Of a stretch of 55,730 nucleotides of DNA, positions 43,669 to 51,123 are shown one piece after another (the stretch's first letter is position 1; each line of letters starts with the position of its first letter). Below the pieces are notes generated by a model, which was given only the letters and a program-made list of their open reading frames with translations, searched no databases and was not told the DNA's origin. Position numbers and translations under genes: made by a program. The DNA is from Chlamydiota bacterium (GTDB lineage: Bacteria; Chlamydiota; Chlamydiia; Chlamydiales; Parachlamydiaceae): the NCBI GenBank assembly GCA_013285965.1, contig JABDGQ010000007.1, positions 1-55,730 of the forward strand. Reading direction: 5' to 3'.

Positions 43669-45105
43669 ATGTGTAATAAATTAACTAATGCTCCATTTAT
43701 TAATTTTGGTGTACCTACATTTGATAGTGCCAAAATTCTTGATGAGAGTGCAATAAAAATTATCCCATTGGCAAATCAACATCTAGCTAATATTAGCTGT
43801 TGTGCTATGCAGCAGGCTGCCATTGAATTTTGGCAAACCCACGATCATGGTTTACAACGGACTTGGTTAGATTTATTTGTGCATGAGTTTGGTTTAAAAA
43901 CTTTAGTGAGGATGTCATATAGTGCAACATATAATTTTAAAGACGCTACCTATTTAATAGCATGGCAATTAAGATTAATTCGGGAAAATGTTGAAGCAAA
44001 AATACGGCAAAATTTACACAATGAAGGTTTTAACGAAAAAGCAATAAATAAAATATTAAATTTTATCAATGATCCACAGAAAGGGGTCCTTTCTTTGGGA
44101 AGTTGCAATTTAAAGAAAATTCCTAGCATCATATTCGCTCATCCTATTGCTTCGCGTCTGCAGACGTTAATCCTTGACTTCAATCAATTAGAAGTCGTAC
44201 CGGCATGTATTGAAAAGTTAACAAATTTAAAAGGGTTAAATCTAGATTGTAATCAATTGACTTCTTTGCCCGCAGAATTTAGTAATTTGACCAATTTATC
44301 TACCTTGCGCTTAGAGCAAAATCGTTTCGAAGTATTGCCACCTGAAATTTTTAATTTGGTTAATTTAAGAAGATTGCTACTCTCTTCTAATAAATTGACA
44401 ATGCTGCCAGCAGAGATTGGTAATCTAATTAATTTAGTAGAATTAAATCTCGACTTTAATTATTTGACCTCTTTGCCGATGGAAATTGGCTATTTGACTA
44501 ATTTACAAAAGCTATATCTTTCATATAATCAGTTTGTAGATCTAACCAAAAACATATTTAATTTATCTAATTTAATACATTTAGACATATGCTCTAATAA
44601 ATTAAGTTTTTTGCCATCCGAATTAAGCCATCTAACTAGTTTAGAAAACTTGAATGTTAGAACAAACAATTTAACAGCTTTGCCAAGCGAAATAAGTAGC
44701 CTGATTAATTTAAAAGAACTCTATGTTAATCAAAATAAGTTGACATCATTGCCTTCTGAAATTGCTTTTTTAAAAAAATTAGTTAAGTTAAACCTTGGTT
44801 GTAATTATTTAACAGAGCTACCAGCACAGATTACAAATTTAGTTAACCTCCAAGAATTACAAATTACAGGCAATCAATTAGCTGTTTTCCCTATGGTAGT
44901 TTGTAATTTGACTAATTTAATATCTCTTAAACTTTCCTTTAATCAGTTACAAAAACTACCACACCAAATTAGCAGTCTTATTAATTTGGAAGAATTAGAC
45001 GTCAGTGATAATCCCTTGGAGGCGCTGCCTCCAGAAATTTTTAATATGGTCAATCTACAGAAAATAGACTTTGGTAAGAATCAGGAGATTTTGCCCATTG
45101 AATAA
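43669..45105 (+). CDS. Leucine-rich-repeat protein
   Basis: A 478-residue protein. The N-terminal 150 residues end with RQNLHNEGFNEKAINKILNF and IPSIIFAHPIASRL, which is related to the domain in front of the LRRs of the array at 50-55 kb. About 13 repeats of 23 residues follow (pattern L-x-x-L-P-x-E-I-x-x-L-x-N-L-x-x-L-x-L-x-x-N), bacterial-effector type. It stops directly after the LRRs: no NEL or other effector domain. It is probably a host-targeted binding protein. One base separates it from the HIT gene and it has no ribosome site of its own, so translation depends on coupling. Confidence 0.85.
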   Translation: MCNKLTNAPFINFGVPTFDSAKILDESAIKIIPLANQHLANISCCAMQQAAIEFWQTHDHGLQRTWLDLFVHEFGLKTLVRMSYSATYNFKDATYLIAWQLRLIRENVEAKIRQNLHNEGFNEKAINKILNFINDPQKGVLSLGSCNLKKIPSIIFAHPIASRLQTLILDFNQLEVVPACIEKLTNLKGLNLDCNQLTSLPAEFSNLTNLSTLRLEQNRFEVLPPEIFNLVNLRRLLLSSNKLTMLPAEIGNLINLVELNLDFNYLTSLPMEIGYLTNLQKLYLSYNQFVDLTKNIFNLSNLIHLDICSNKLSFLPSELSHLTSLENLNVRTNNLTALPSEISSLINLKELYVNQNKLTSLPSEIAFLKKLVKLNLGCNYLTELPAQITNLVNLQELQITGNQLAVFPMVVCNLTNLISLKLSFNQLQKLPHQISSLINLEELDVSDNPLEALPPEIFNMVNLQKIDFGKNQEILPIE

Positions 45106-45109
45106 ACTT

Positions 45110-45147
45110 TTTTGCAAACTGGCTTTTTTTGGAAAAAAACTGACTTA
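45110..45147. repeat. Element A scrap
   Basis: ACTTTTTTGCAAACTGGC followed by TTTTTTTGGAAAAA is the first 38 bases of element A only, between the LRR gene and a minus-strand frame. Confidence 0.45.
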
Positions 45148-45154
45148 ATTATAC

Positions 45155-45445
45155 TTATTTCCAAAATGGTTTGTAAACCAGCGCTCCCTCGGCATTATTA
45201 ACATCCATGATCTCGATTTGCTTGATATTTAATCCTTTCATAAAGCCTAGCGCAAGTAAGGCATTTGAAACTTCATAGCTAGCATATATACCGCCACCAA
45301 GCTCAAGATCGCTCTTTGCAAGCAGTTTTTGTACAACTGCTACAAAATCATCTATGCTAAAAAAGTTTTTTCCATGCATTAAATCGACAATACCTCTTGA
45401 CAAAACACTCCCTACACCAACGAGCTGTGCCTGCCCGTTTTTCAA
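45155..45445 (-). CDS. Short hypothetical protein, possibly a truncated C-terminus
   Basis: A 96-residue frame starting with TTG (KNGQAQLVGVGSVLSRGI) and ending VNNAEGALVYKPFWK. GGGIYASYEVSNALLALGFM and IKQIEIMDVNN are well-ordered alpha/beta-like segments. The frame stays open upstream (FRERLKNGQ) to a stop at about 45470 without an ATG, which suggests the tail of a longer lost gene. I do not recognise the family. Confidence 0.4.
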   Translation of the reverse strand: MKNGQAQLVGVGSVLSRGIVDLMHGKNFFSIDDFVAVVQKLLAKSDLELGGGIYASYEVSNALLALGFMKGLNIKQIEIMDVNNAEGALVYKPFWK

Positions 45446-45546
45446 TCGCTCTCTAAAAATCTGTTAATCATTTTAAATTACTCTATCCGGAAAAACAATA
45501 GCTGCCATAATCTTTTTAGGCAAAAAAAAATTCAAAATTCAGGTTA

Positions 45547-46296
45547 TTAGGCTAAAAAACCGCCATCGACTGTAAGTGTGCTACCCGTAATATAAGAAGC
45601 ATCGGAACTAGCAAGAAAAGCAACGGCTGCTGCTATTTCTTCAGGTTTTCCATAACGGCCTAAGGCGACAGATTTCTTGACCATTTGTGAAAAATCTGAA
45701 TTATCAGGATTCATATCAGTATCAATAGGGCCTGGCTGTACAAGGTTAACAGTAATATTTTTAGCTCCCAAATCCCGCGCCCATCCATGAGTATAACCAA
45801 TTAGTGCAGCTTTGGTGGCGGCGTAATCAGCTCCTCCAGAAAATGATGAACGTTGGCCATTGACTGAACCAATTAATATGATGCGCCCTCCCACAGGAAT
45901 AAATGGAACGGCCGCCTGGGTAGTAGCAAACACTCCACCAACATTTATCGCCAATTGCTTTGCCATGCCAGCAAGATCTAAATGCGCATCATCGATGGCA
46001 CCACCAACAAAAATACCAGCATTGTTTATTAAAATATCAATTTTTCCAAAATGTTGATTAACTTCTGTTACTAATTTTCTAACTTGGGCTGGATCGGCTT
46101 GATCAGCTTGTACTGCCAGTGCTTTAATGCCATTGCCACCCATTTGCGTTACTAGAGCTTGAGCTTTATCTTTTGATCCTGAATAGCTGATTGCTACATC
46201 ACAACCTTCATCTGCTAAACGGCGAGCGATGGCCGCTCCAATACCCCTTGAACCACCGGTGATCAGAGCCACTTTTCCTTGAAATTTTTTGAACAT
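45547..46296 (-). CDS. Short-chain dehydrogenase/reductase (FabG-like)
   Basis: A 249-residue classical SDR: KVALITGGSRGIGAAIARRL, ILINNAGIFVGG, ILIGSVNGQRSSF (catalytic Ser), DYAATKAALIGYTH (Tyr-x-x-x-Lys) and ASYITGSTLTVDGGFLA at the C-terminus. The length and GGFLA ending match 3-oxoacyl-ACP reductase-like enzymes of the general type; an acyl carrier role is not implied. GAGGTACAA precedes ATG 46296. No partner in lipid synthesis is near. Confidence 0.88.
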   Translation of the reverse strand: MFKKFQGKVALITGGSRGIGAAIARRLADEGCDVAISYSGSKDKAQALVTQMGGNGIKALAVQADQADPAQVRKLVTEVNQHFGKIDILINNAGIFVGGAIDDAHLDLAGMAKQLAINVGGVFATTQAAVPFIPVGGRIILIGSVNGQRSSFSGGADYAATKAALIGYTHGWARDLGAKNITVNLVQPGPIDTDMNPDNSDFSQMVKKSVALGRYGKPEEIAAAVAFLASSDASYITGSTLTVDGGFLA

Positions 46297-46367
46297 TTGT
46301 ACCTCATTTAGATTAGAGATCTTCTGAAACTAACAAGAGAAATTTTTTTGTAAATAGCGATTGATAG

Positions 46368-46955
46368 CTAAACAATTGTTATATCAAAAGCTAGCAACAA
46401 CCGCACTGCTTCAGGAAGCGAAAATTTTGTTTGTTTAGTTTTATTAGTTTGCGGATCAATATCATAGCGAATAGCACTTGAAAAATCGGCGCGACTTAAA
46501 TCACAATTATGAAAAGTAGTGCCAGCTAAATCGACATTGCTAAAATCAGCACTCACTAAATTAGTATTTATAAAATGACTATCTTTTAGTTTGCATTGCG
46601 CAAAAGAAATATTTTTTAAATTAAGATCGGAGAAATTACAGTATTGCAGCAAACATTTTTTAAAATTTACAGAAAAAAATTTGTGATAACATTTATAAAA
46701 TTCAGCCCCTGTAATTTTACAGTCTATAAATTTAATTTCCTGTAAATGGCAGTTATCTAATTTTAATAGTGACAGGTTACAATTCGTAAATTTACAGCTG
46801 AAAAATTTGCAATTTTGTAAATTGCTTTCCATGAAATTACAACTCTCAAAAAGACAGTCGCTAAAGGAATTGTTCGCCAAATTTTTTTGCGAAAAATCTT
46901 CCTTAAATTGCTCTCCTTCACTTTGCTGCCCTTGGCTAAAAGTAGAATGAGTCAT
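46368..46955 (-). CDS. Pentapeptide-repeat protein
   Basis: A 195-residue right-handed quadrilateral helix protein. Tandem five-residue steps with central L/F run from about 30 to 170 (NSFSDCLFESCNFMESNLQN, CKFTNCNLSLLKLDNCHL, VDLAGTTFHNCDLSRADFSS). Many steps carry Cys or Asn. Such proteins can mimic DNA (Qnr) or act as effectors; the cysteine-rich variety here gives no decision. GAGGAAATTTTA precedes the ATG. Confidence 0.85.
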   Translation of the reverse strand: MTHSTFSQGQQSEGEQFKEDFSQKNLANNSFSDCLFESCNFMESNLQNCKFFSCKFTNCNLSLLKLDNCHLQEIKFIDCKITGAEFYKCYHKFFSVNFKKCLLQYCNFSDLNLKNISFAQCKLKDSHFINTNLVSADFSNVDLAGTTFHNCDLSRADFSSAIRYDIDPQTNKTKQTKFSLPEAVRLLLAFDITIV

Positions 46956-47133
46956 TAAAATTTCCTCTTGTAAATCTGAATTGTAAACAATAAGATCTGA
47001 TTAATTTGCAACCATTTTTATTTGCAACCATTTTTAATGGGTCAATTTGCATTATTGATGGAGTAAAGCATTTAGATATTGTTTGCAACCAACAAGCTTT
47101 GCATCAAATTGCCAATTGGATTTTAAATTTCAA

Positions 47134-48195
47134 TTAATTTTCTTCTAAAGTTACTGTTAAACAATTTTTAGCGTTTTCAATTAATGTGTAGATCACATCC
47201 GGGGTTGTAATTTTATTCTCTTCACCCACCTCAAAGACCCCTCCCACTACTATACGATCACTCCACGGATATATAGCAAAAAAGTAATTTTCATTTGTCA
47301 GGGCTTGTGAGAGGACATAATCAACTCCTTCTTGAGTCTCACAGTAAACTATTTGTCCGCGCACCGGGACAAATTCATCGTCAGCAAAGATTTTAGCAGC
47401 CCCTATACTCATACAATTAACAACAATGGGCTCAGATAACTTCAATACATCCTCTACTGCATCAAAACGTTTTTGCTCCATAATCGCCCCTTTTGCTTTT
47501 ATCTTGGTGTATAAATCTTCCATAAATACTTTTCCATCAATCCCAAGGCGCGTAGTGCAAAAAGCATTTTTAATTAATCCATTATCAAAGTGAATGCTTA
47601 CTTCATCGCCGCGCGCTTTTTGATTCGCCTCAACAAGTCTATAATATTTAATCAAGCGTACTCCTGCAAACTCAGGATCAGTATTGGCACTTTTTAAGAA
47701 TCGCAACTCAGCTTCATCTAACATCCGTTTGTGTAAAATTTTATTTTCAGCGCTTATACTTTCTGGATAGTCAAGTGGGGTCCAAATGCCAGCAGCTACA
47801 CATGAGGTTAACTCTGGATACCATTGCTCTGCATAGAGATGTACCTCATATCCTTTTTCTAAAAGATCATAAGCTGTGGCAAGGCCTATAACGCCACCAC
47901 CCAAAACAGCCACCACTTTTGAGATAATTTTATGTTCTGATAATAAGTCTAAAACTTCCTTAGCGCCACCAAATGATAGTGTTAAGCCAGAACCTCCGTA
48001 GCCATAGTTATGTATAACAAGCTTATCATCGATTTTCTGTGCCTCAAGACGAACTCCTGATTTTCTAAAGGGGCGTATACCGACATTTGTCCCAATCATA
48101 CTTTGTTCAGAAATGTTAGGCGTAACAAGATTTATCTGTTCTATTCCAAATAGCGAAGTATAAAAAAGGCAAAAAACAGCAATTCTATAAAACAT
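47134..48195 (-). CDS. Exported FAD-dependent D-amino-acid oxidase, circularly permuted
   Basis: A 353-residue protein with a leader (MFYRIAVFCLFYTSLFG). The DAO signature VIHNYGYGGSGLTLSFGGA and VGIRPFRKSGVRLE, normally at the C-terminus of D-amino-acid and D-aspartate oxidases, lie at about residues 39-78, before the FAD-binding Rossmann motif VLGGGVIGLATAYDLLEKGY at about 97. The remainder follows family order: TSCVAAGIWTPLDYP, RLIKYYRLVEA, PIVVNCMSIGA, FVPVRGQIVYCE and FAIYPWSDRIVVGG. So the last segment has moved to the front: a circular permutation. Expected product: 2-oxo acid, ammonia and peroxide from D-amino acids. Divergent from dtd, with a dyad between. Confidence 0.82.
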   Translation of the reverse strand: MFYRIAVFCLFYTSLFGIEQINLVTPNISEQSMIGTNVGIRPFRKSGVRLEAQKIDDKLVIHNYGYGGSGLTLSFGGAKEVLDLLSEHKIISKVVAVLGGGVIGLATAYDLLEKGYEVHLYAEQWYPELTSCVAAGIWTPLDYPESISAENKILHKRMLDEAELRFLKSANTDPEFAGVRLIKYYRLVEANQKARGDEVSIHFDNGLIKNAFCTTRLGIDGKVFMEDLYTKIKAKGAIMEQKRFDAVEDVLKLSEPIVVNCMSIGAAKIFADDEFVPVRGQIVYCETQEGVDYVLSQALTNENYFFAIYPWSDRIVVGGVFEVGEENKITTPDVIYTLIENAKNCLTVTLEEN

Positions 48196-48250
48196 AAAAA
48201 ACCTACTTGGGTCTAAATTTAAAAAATAAAAAAATAGATCTTTTAACCAT

Positions 48251-48276
48251 TTCTAGTCAAATATGTATGACTAGAA
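48251..48276. promoter_or_regulatory. Dyad in the divergent DAO/dtd promoter region
   Basis: A perfect 9-bp inverted repeat, TTCTAGTCA (48251-48259) and TGACTAGAA (48268-48276), with 8 bases between. No T-run follows, and it lies between two divergent starts, so it is a candidate operator, not a terminator. No regulator is adjacent. Confidence 0.45.
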
Positions 48277-48333
48277 GAATAGATGTAATTTTGAATAAAC
48301 TTTGGGCCACTTTGATTATACTAGGAGGAGGGA

Positions 48334-48771
48334 ATGAAACTTCTTATTCAGCGAGTAACACACGCTAAGGTTGAAGTCAAAAATCAGACTGTTGGTGTTA
48401 TTAGCACAGGCCTACTTATTTTTGTGGGCATTACACACAGCGATACAAATGAGCAAGTACTTTGGCTAGCAAATAAACTAATCAATCTACGTGTCTTTGA
48501 GGATGAGCATGGCAAATTAAATCAGTCGTTATTAGACATAAGCGGTGAGGCTTTGATTGTTTCTCAATTTACCCTCTATGCTGACTGTAACTGTGGTAGA
48601 AGACCTTCATTTATCCATGCTGCTACCTCGCAAACCGCCCAAATACTTTATGAAAAGTTCATACAAACACTTAAACAATTTGGAATCAATGTACAGACTG
48701 GCATTTTCGGTGCACAAATGCAGGTCACTTTATGTAATGATGGTCCGGTTACGTTAATGCTAGAGCGCTAA
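48334..48771 (+). CDS. dtd: D-aminoacyl-tRNA deacylase
   Basis: A 145-residue Dtd: it hydrolyses D-aminoacyl-tRNA, freeing tRNA and D-amino acid. IQRVTHAKVEV opens the fold, the SQFTLYAD motif holds the substrate pocket, and the GP-containing NDGPVTLMLE ends it (the Gly-cisPro chirality filter). AGGAGG precedes the ATG. Its neighbour across the divergent promoter is a D-amino-acid oxidase, so the two might together reduce D-amino-acid toxicity. Confidence 0.93.
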   Translation: MKLLIQRVTHAKVEVKNQTVGVISTGLLIFVGITHSDTNEQVLWLANKLINLRVFEDEHGKLNQSLLDISGEALIVSQFTLYADCNCGRRPSFIHAATSQTAQILYEKFIQTLKQFGINVQTGIFGAQMQVTLCNDGPVTLMLER

Positions 48772-48777
48772 ATTTTT

Positions 48778-48943
48778 ACTCACCTTACGCATAACTTGAA
48801 CAAGTGATTTTTGACATAGCCTAGAGCTATATATAATTAAACACATTGCAGCAAATAGCCTCTTTGCAAAATATGTCTCCTTATATATAGCGCTCTAGGC
48901 TATGCCAAAATTCACTTGTTCAAATTATGCGTAAGGTGGGTTA
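48778..48943. repeat. Element B, full hairpin, followed by an element A end
   Basis: A roughly 165-base imperfect hairpin: arms ACTCACCTTACGCATAACTT with GACATAGCCTAGAGCTATAT, and their complements at 48881-48943, with a 45-base loop (ACACATTGCAGCAAATAGCC). It starts seven bases after the dtd stop. Right of it, TTTCAAAAGAAGTCTATTA (48944-48962) is the right end of element A, and it overlaps the stop codon of the next SDR gene. Between two convergent genes, it would act as a terminator. Confidence 0.75.
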
Positions 48944-48959
48944 TTTCAAAAGAAGTCTA

Positions 48960-49775
48960 TTAACTATCGATTTTTTTAGGAGCGGCACTGGATCCTGCTA
49001 AAATTCCGCCATCCACAGTTAATTCGATACCAGTAATATACTTAGATTCATCAGAGGCTAAAAATAATGCTGCGTTGGCCACATCGATACTTTCACCCAT
49101 TTTTTGCATAGGTATATCTTTGGCGATTTGTGCAATCTTGCTTTCTCTATCGGGCCCATATCCCAGCATGGGATCCCACATAGGAGTTAAAATAGCCGCT
49201 GGATGGATAGAATTACATCTAATAGGGTAACTTTGCTGAGTACAATATAGTGCCACACTCTTACTATGATTTCGGACAGCCGCTTTACTTGCCGCATATG
49301 CACAAGCTCCCGGAATCCCCACCAAGCCAGATCTAGATGAGATATTGATAATGGATCCATTCTCAGATGACTTCATTGTTTTTAGTGCATACTTACAACC
49401 AAGAAATACGCCATCGGAATTAACCGCATGCACTTTTCTCCAAGACTCCAAAGTTGCATTTTCAGGATCTTGTGGTCCAAAATCTCCATGAAAGCCAGTT
49501 ATACCAGCATTGTTGACTAAAATATTAAGCTTGCCAAATTCTTTAAGAATAGCAGTAGTGACGTTGATCCAATCATTTTCATTGGCCACATCCAAATGCT
49601 GGTAGAGGCAAGCTCCACCAATTTCTTTTGCTACTTGCCTACCTAATGAATCATTGATATCTGAGACAATCACAGTTGCTCCTTCTCTAGCGAAAAGGAA
49701 GGCTGTTTCTCGCCCTATGCCTTGAGCTGCACCAGTGACCAAAGCCACTTTACCATTTAATCTTTTTCTAGCCAT
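48960..49775 (-). CDS. Short-chain dehydrogenase (3-hydroxysteroid/glucose dehydrogenase-like)
   Basis: A 271-residue classical SDR: KVALVTGAAQGIGRETAFLF, TVIVSDINDSLGRQ, ILVNNAGITGFHG, IINISSRSGLVG (catalytic Ser), CAYAASKAAVRNHS (Tyr/Lys) and KYITGIELTVDGG. The acidic D after VIVSD favours NAD. The gene carries an element A end across its stop codon. No strong ribosome site precedes ATG 49775. Substrate open. Confidence 0.87.
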   Translation of the reverse strand: MARKRLNGKVALVTGAAQGIGRETAFLFAREGATVIVSDINDSLGRQVAKEIGGACLYQHLDVANENDWINVTTAILKEFGKLNILVNNAGITGFHGDFGPQDPENATLESWRKVHAVNSDGVFLGCKYALKTMKSSENGSIINISSRSGLVGIPGACAYAASKAAVRNHSKSVALYCTQQSYPIRCNSIHPAAILTPMWDPMLGYGPDRESKIAQIAKDIPMQKMGESIDVANAALFLASDESKYITGIELTVDGGILAGSSAAPKKIDS

Positions 49776-49898
49776 TTGTGATCTTAAGTTAAAAATTGTT
49801 TTGAATTATTAACCCACATTATACAGAATTTGAAAAGTGCTTTTAAACATGAGCTTTTAGTAAATACACTTAGCCATCTATAAAGTATACATATTTTG

Positions 49899-49937
49899 TA
49901 CTTTTTGACGGGCACATTGCTCTAAAAGGCTCATCGC
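49899..49937 (-). pseudogene. NEL-domain relic
   Basis: Thirteen codons reading AMSLLEQCARQKV match the middle of the NEL domain of the neighbouring LRR-NEL gene (AMDLLEQCARQKV). It lies downstream of the LRR gene at 49983, so that gene once had a NEL end too. Confidence 0.65.
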
Positions 49938-49982
49938 CTACACTTCATTATGCGCTCTAGTAGTATTGGATTATATGCTTAG

Positions 49983-50897
49983 TTAATCTATTGAAAAATC
50001 AAACTTAGGTCCAACATAGTTTTGATTGCTAGTACTTTCTTTTAACTTTGTCAACATGGTTTGCGATAACTCACAGCCTGCTAGCTGCACTGTACATGTT
50101 TGAGGCAATCCTAAAATTTGAAAAAGAAGATCTCTTAAATTTATATTGTTTTTAAGATTTAACTTCTGCAAATTAGCCAGATTGTCAATTTTGACTGGTA
50201 AAGTAGTCAACTCATTTCCAAAAAGATATAATACTTGCAAACTAGTCAGATTGCCAATTTTGGCTGGCAAAGTAGTCAACTGATTTTCAGTAAGATCTAA
50301 TTTTTGCAAACTATTCAGATTGCCGATTTCAGCTGGTAAAGTAGTAAACTCATTTGCAGAAAGATCTAATTTCTTAAGACGAGAAAAAGCCGGATGTGTA
50401 AATATGATAGTCGGTATTTTAGGAAGACTATTACATGAAAGTGAAAAGGTATACTTAGGGCTCCTAATAAAATCTAAAATATTATTAATTACTTCCTCAT
50501 CAAAACCTTCAGCTTTTAGGCTTTGTTGTATGTTATCGTCGATAAAATTGTCGATTATGTCAGTATCGCAAGTTTTAAGATTGGCAAAAAAATTATATCT
50601 ATCCAGACCAAGTTTATTAATCAGAATATTCAAACCCAGCCAATAAGCGCATTTAACAGGACAAGTATCATTGTGTTTATCGATCTTTGTTTTAATAGAT
50701 TTCAGATTACACTGCAGCACCTGGTACTGATCATTTTTTAGTTGTGTTTGATTGAATCCAGTAAATATTTTTTTTGTCACATAATCTGTAATAGATACTA
50801 TGCCAATTTTTTTGCTCTCACCAATAGTTACTTTATGACCTTCGGTAATATTAAAGAATTGATTATCTTCAATTCTTTTGTTTATCAGATCATTCAT
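49983..50897 (-). CDS. Short LRR protein of the NEL array (NEL lost)
   Basis: A 304-residue paralogue of 51124-53463. It shares the N-terminal domain ([16 protein letters not shown], then [20 protein letters not shown]) and the IPTIIFTHPAFSRL bridge, and has only four LRRs ([20 protein letters not shown] and similar). It ends SQTMLTKLKESTSNQNYVGP, where its paralogue goes on into the NEL domain. A NEL relic downstream shows that the ligase end was deleted. It may be an LRR-only binding protein or simply decaying. Confidence 0.82.
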   Translation of the reverse strand: MNDLINKRIEDNQFFNITEGHKVTIGESKKIGIVSITDYVTKKIFTGFNQTQLKNDQYQVLQCNLKSIKTKIDKHNDTCPVKCAYWLGLNILINKLGLDRYNFFANLKTCDTDIIDNFIDDNIQQSLKAEGFDEEVINNILDFIRSPKYTFSLSCNSLPKIPTIIFTHPAFSRLKKLDLSANEFTTLPAEIGNLNSLQKLDLTENQLTTLPAKIGNLTSLQVLYLFGNELTTLPVKIDNLANLQKLNLKNNINLRDLLFQILGLPQTCTVQLAGCELSQTMLTKLKESTSNQNYVGPKFDFSID

Positions 50898-50924
50898 ATA
50901 AAAACCTCACTTATCTTTTAGTTT

Positions 50925-51123
50925 ATTAATAAAATACAACATAAACAATTTATTCAGTCTTTGAGTTCGTTATAAAATATAATTTAAAATAAATCAAATT
51001 AAATTAATCAAATTTGTATTTGTAAAATTTTTAATTAGGATTTTTTGATGAAATTCAAAAAGCAAAGAGTTCTCAGATTGGAAACAAACCTTTCTGACAG
51101 TCTCATATTGAAATGTGAAGAGC
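50925..51123. repeat. Inter-unit repeat of the LRR array, copy 1
   Basis: AT-rich shared segment (TTTATTAATAAAATACAACAT, later GGATTTTTTGATGAAATTC and CTCATATTGAAATGTGAAG) found also at 53464-53607 and 55136-55323. It contains the upstream region of each LRR gene, so the duplication unit includes the promoter. Seen on either side of each unit. Confidence 0.7.

Noticed and set aside
45547-46296. A fatty-acid synthesis (fab) locus, from the FabG-like gene
   Set aside because: No acp, fabD or fabF neighbour; the SDR family is too broad for that call.
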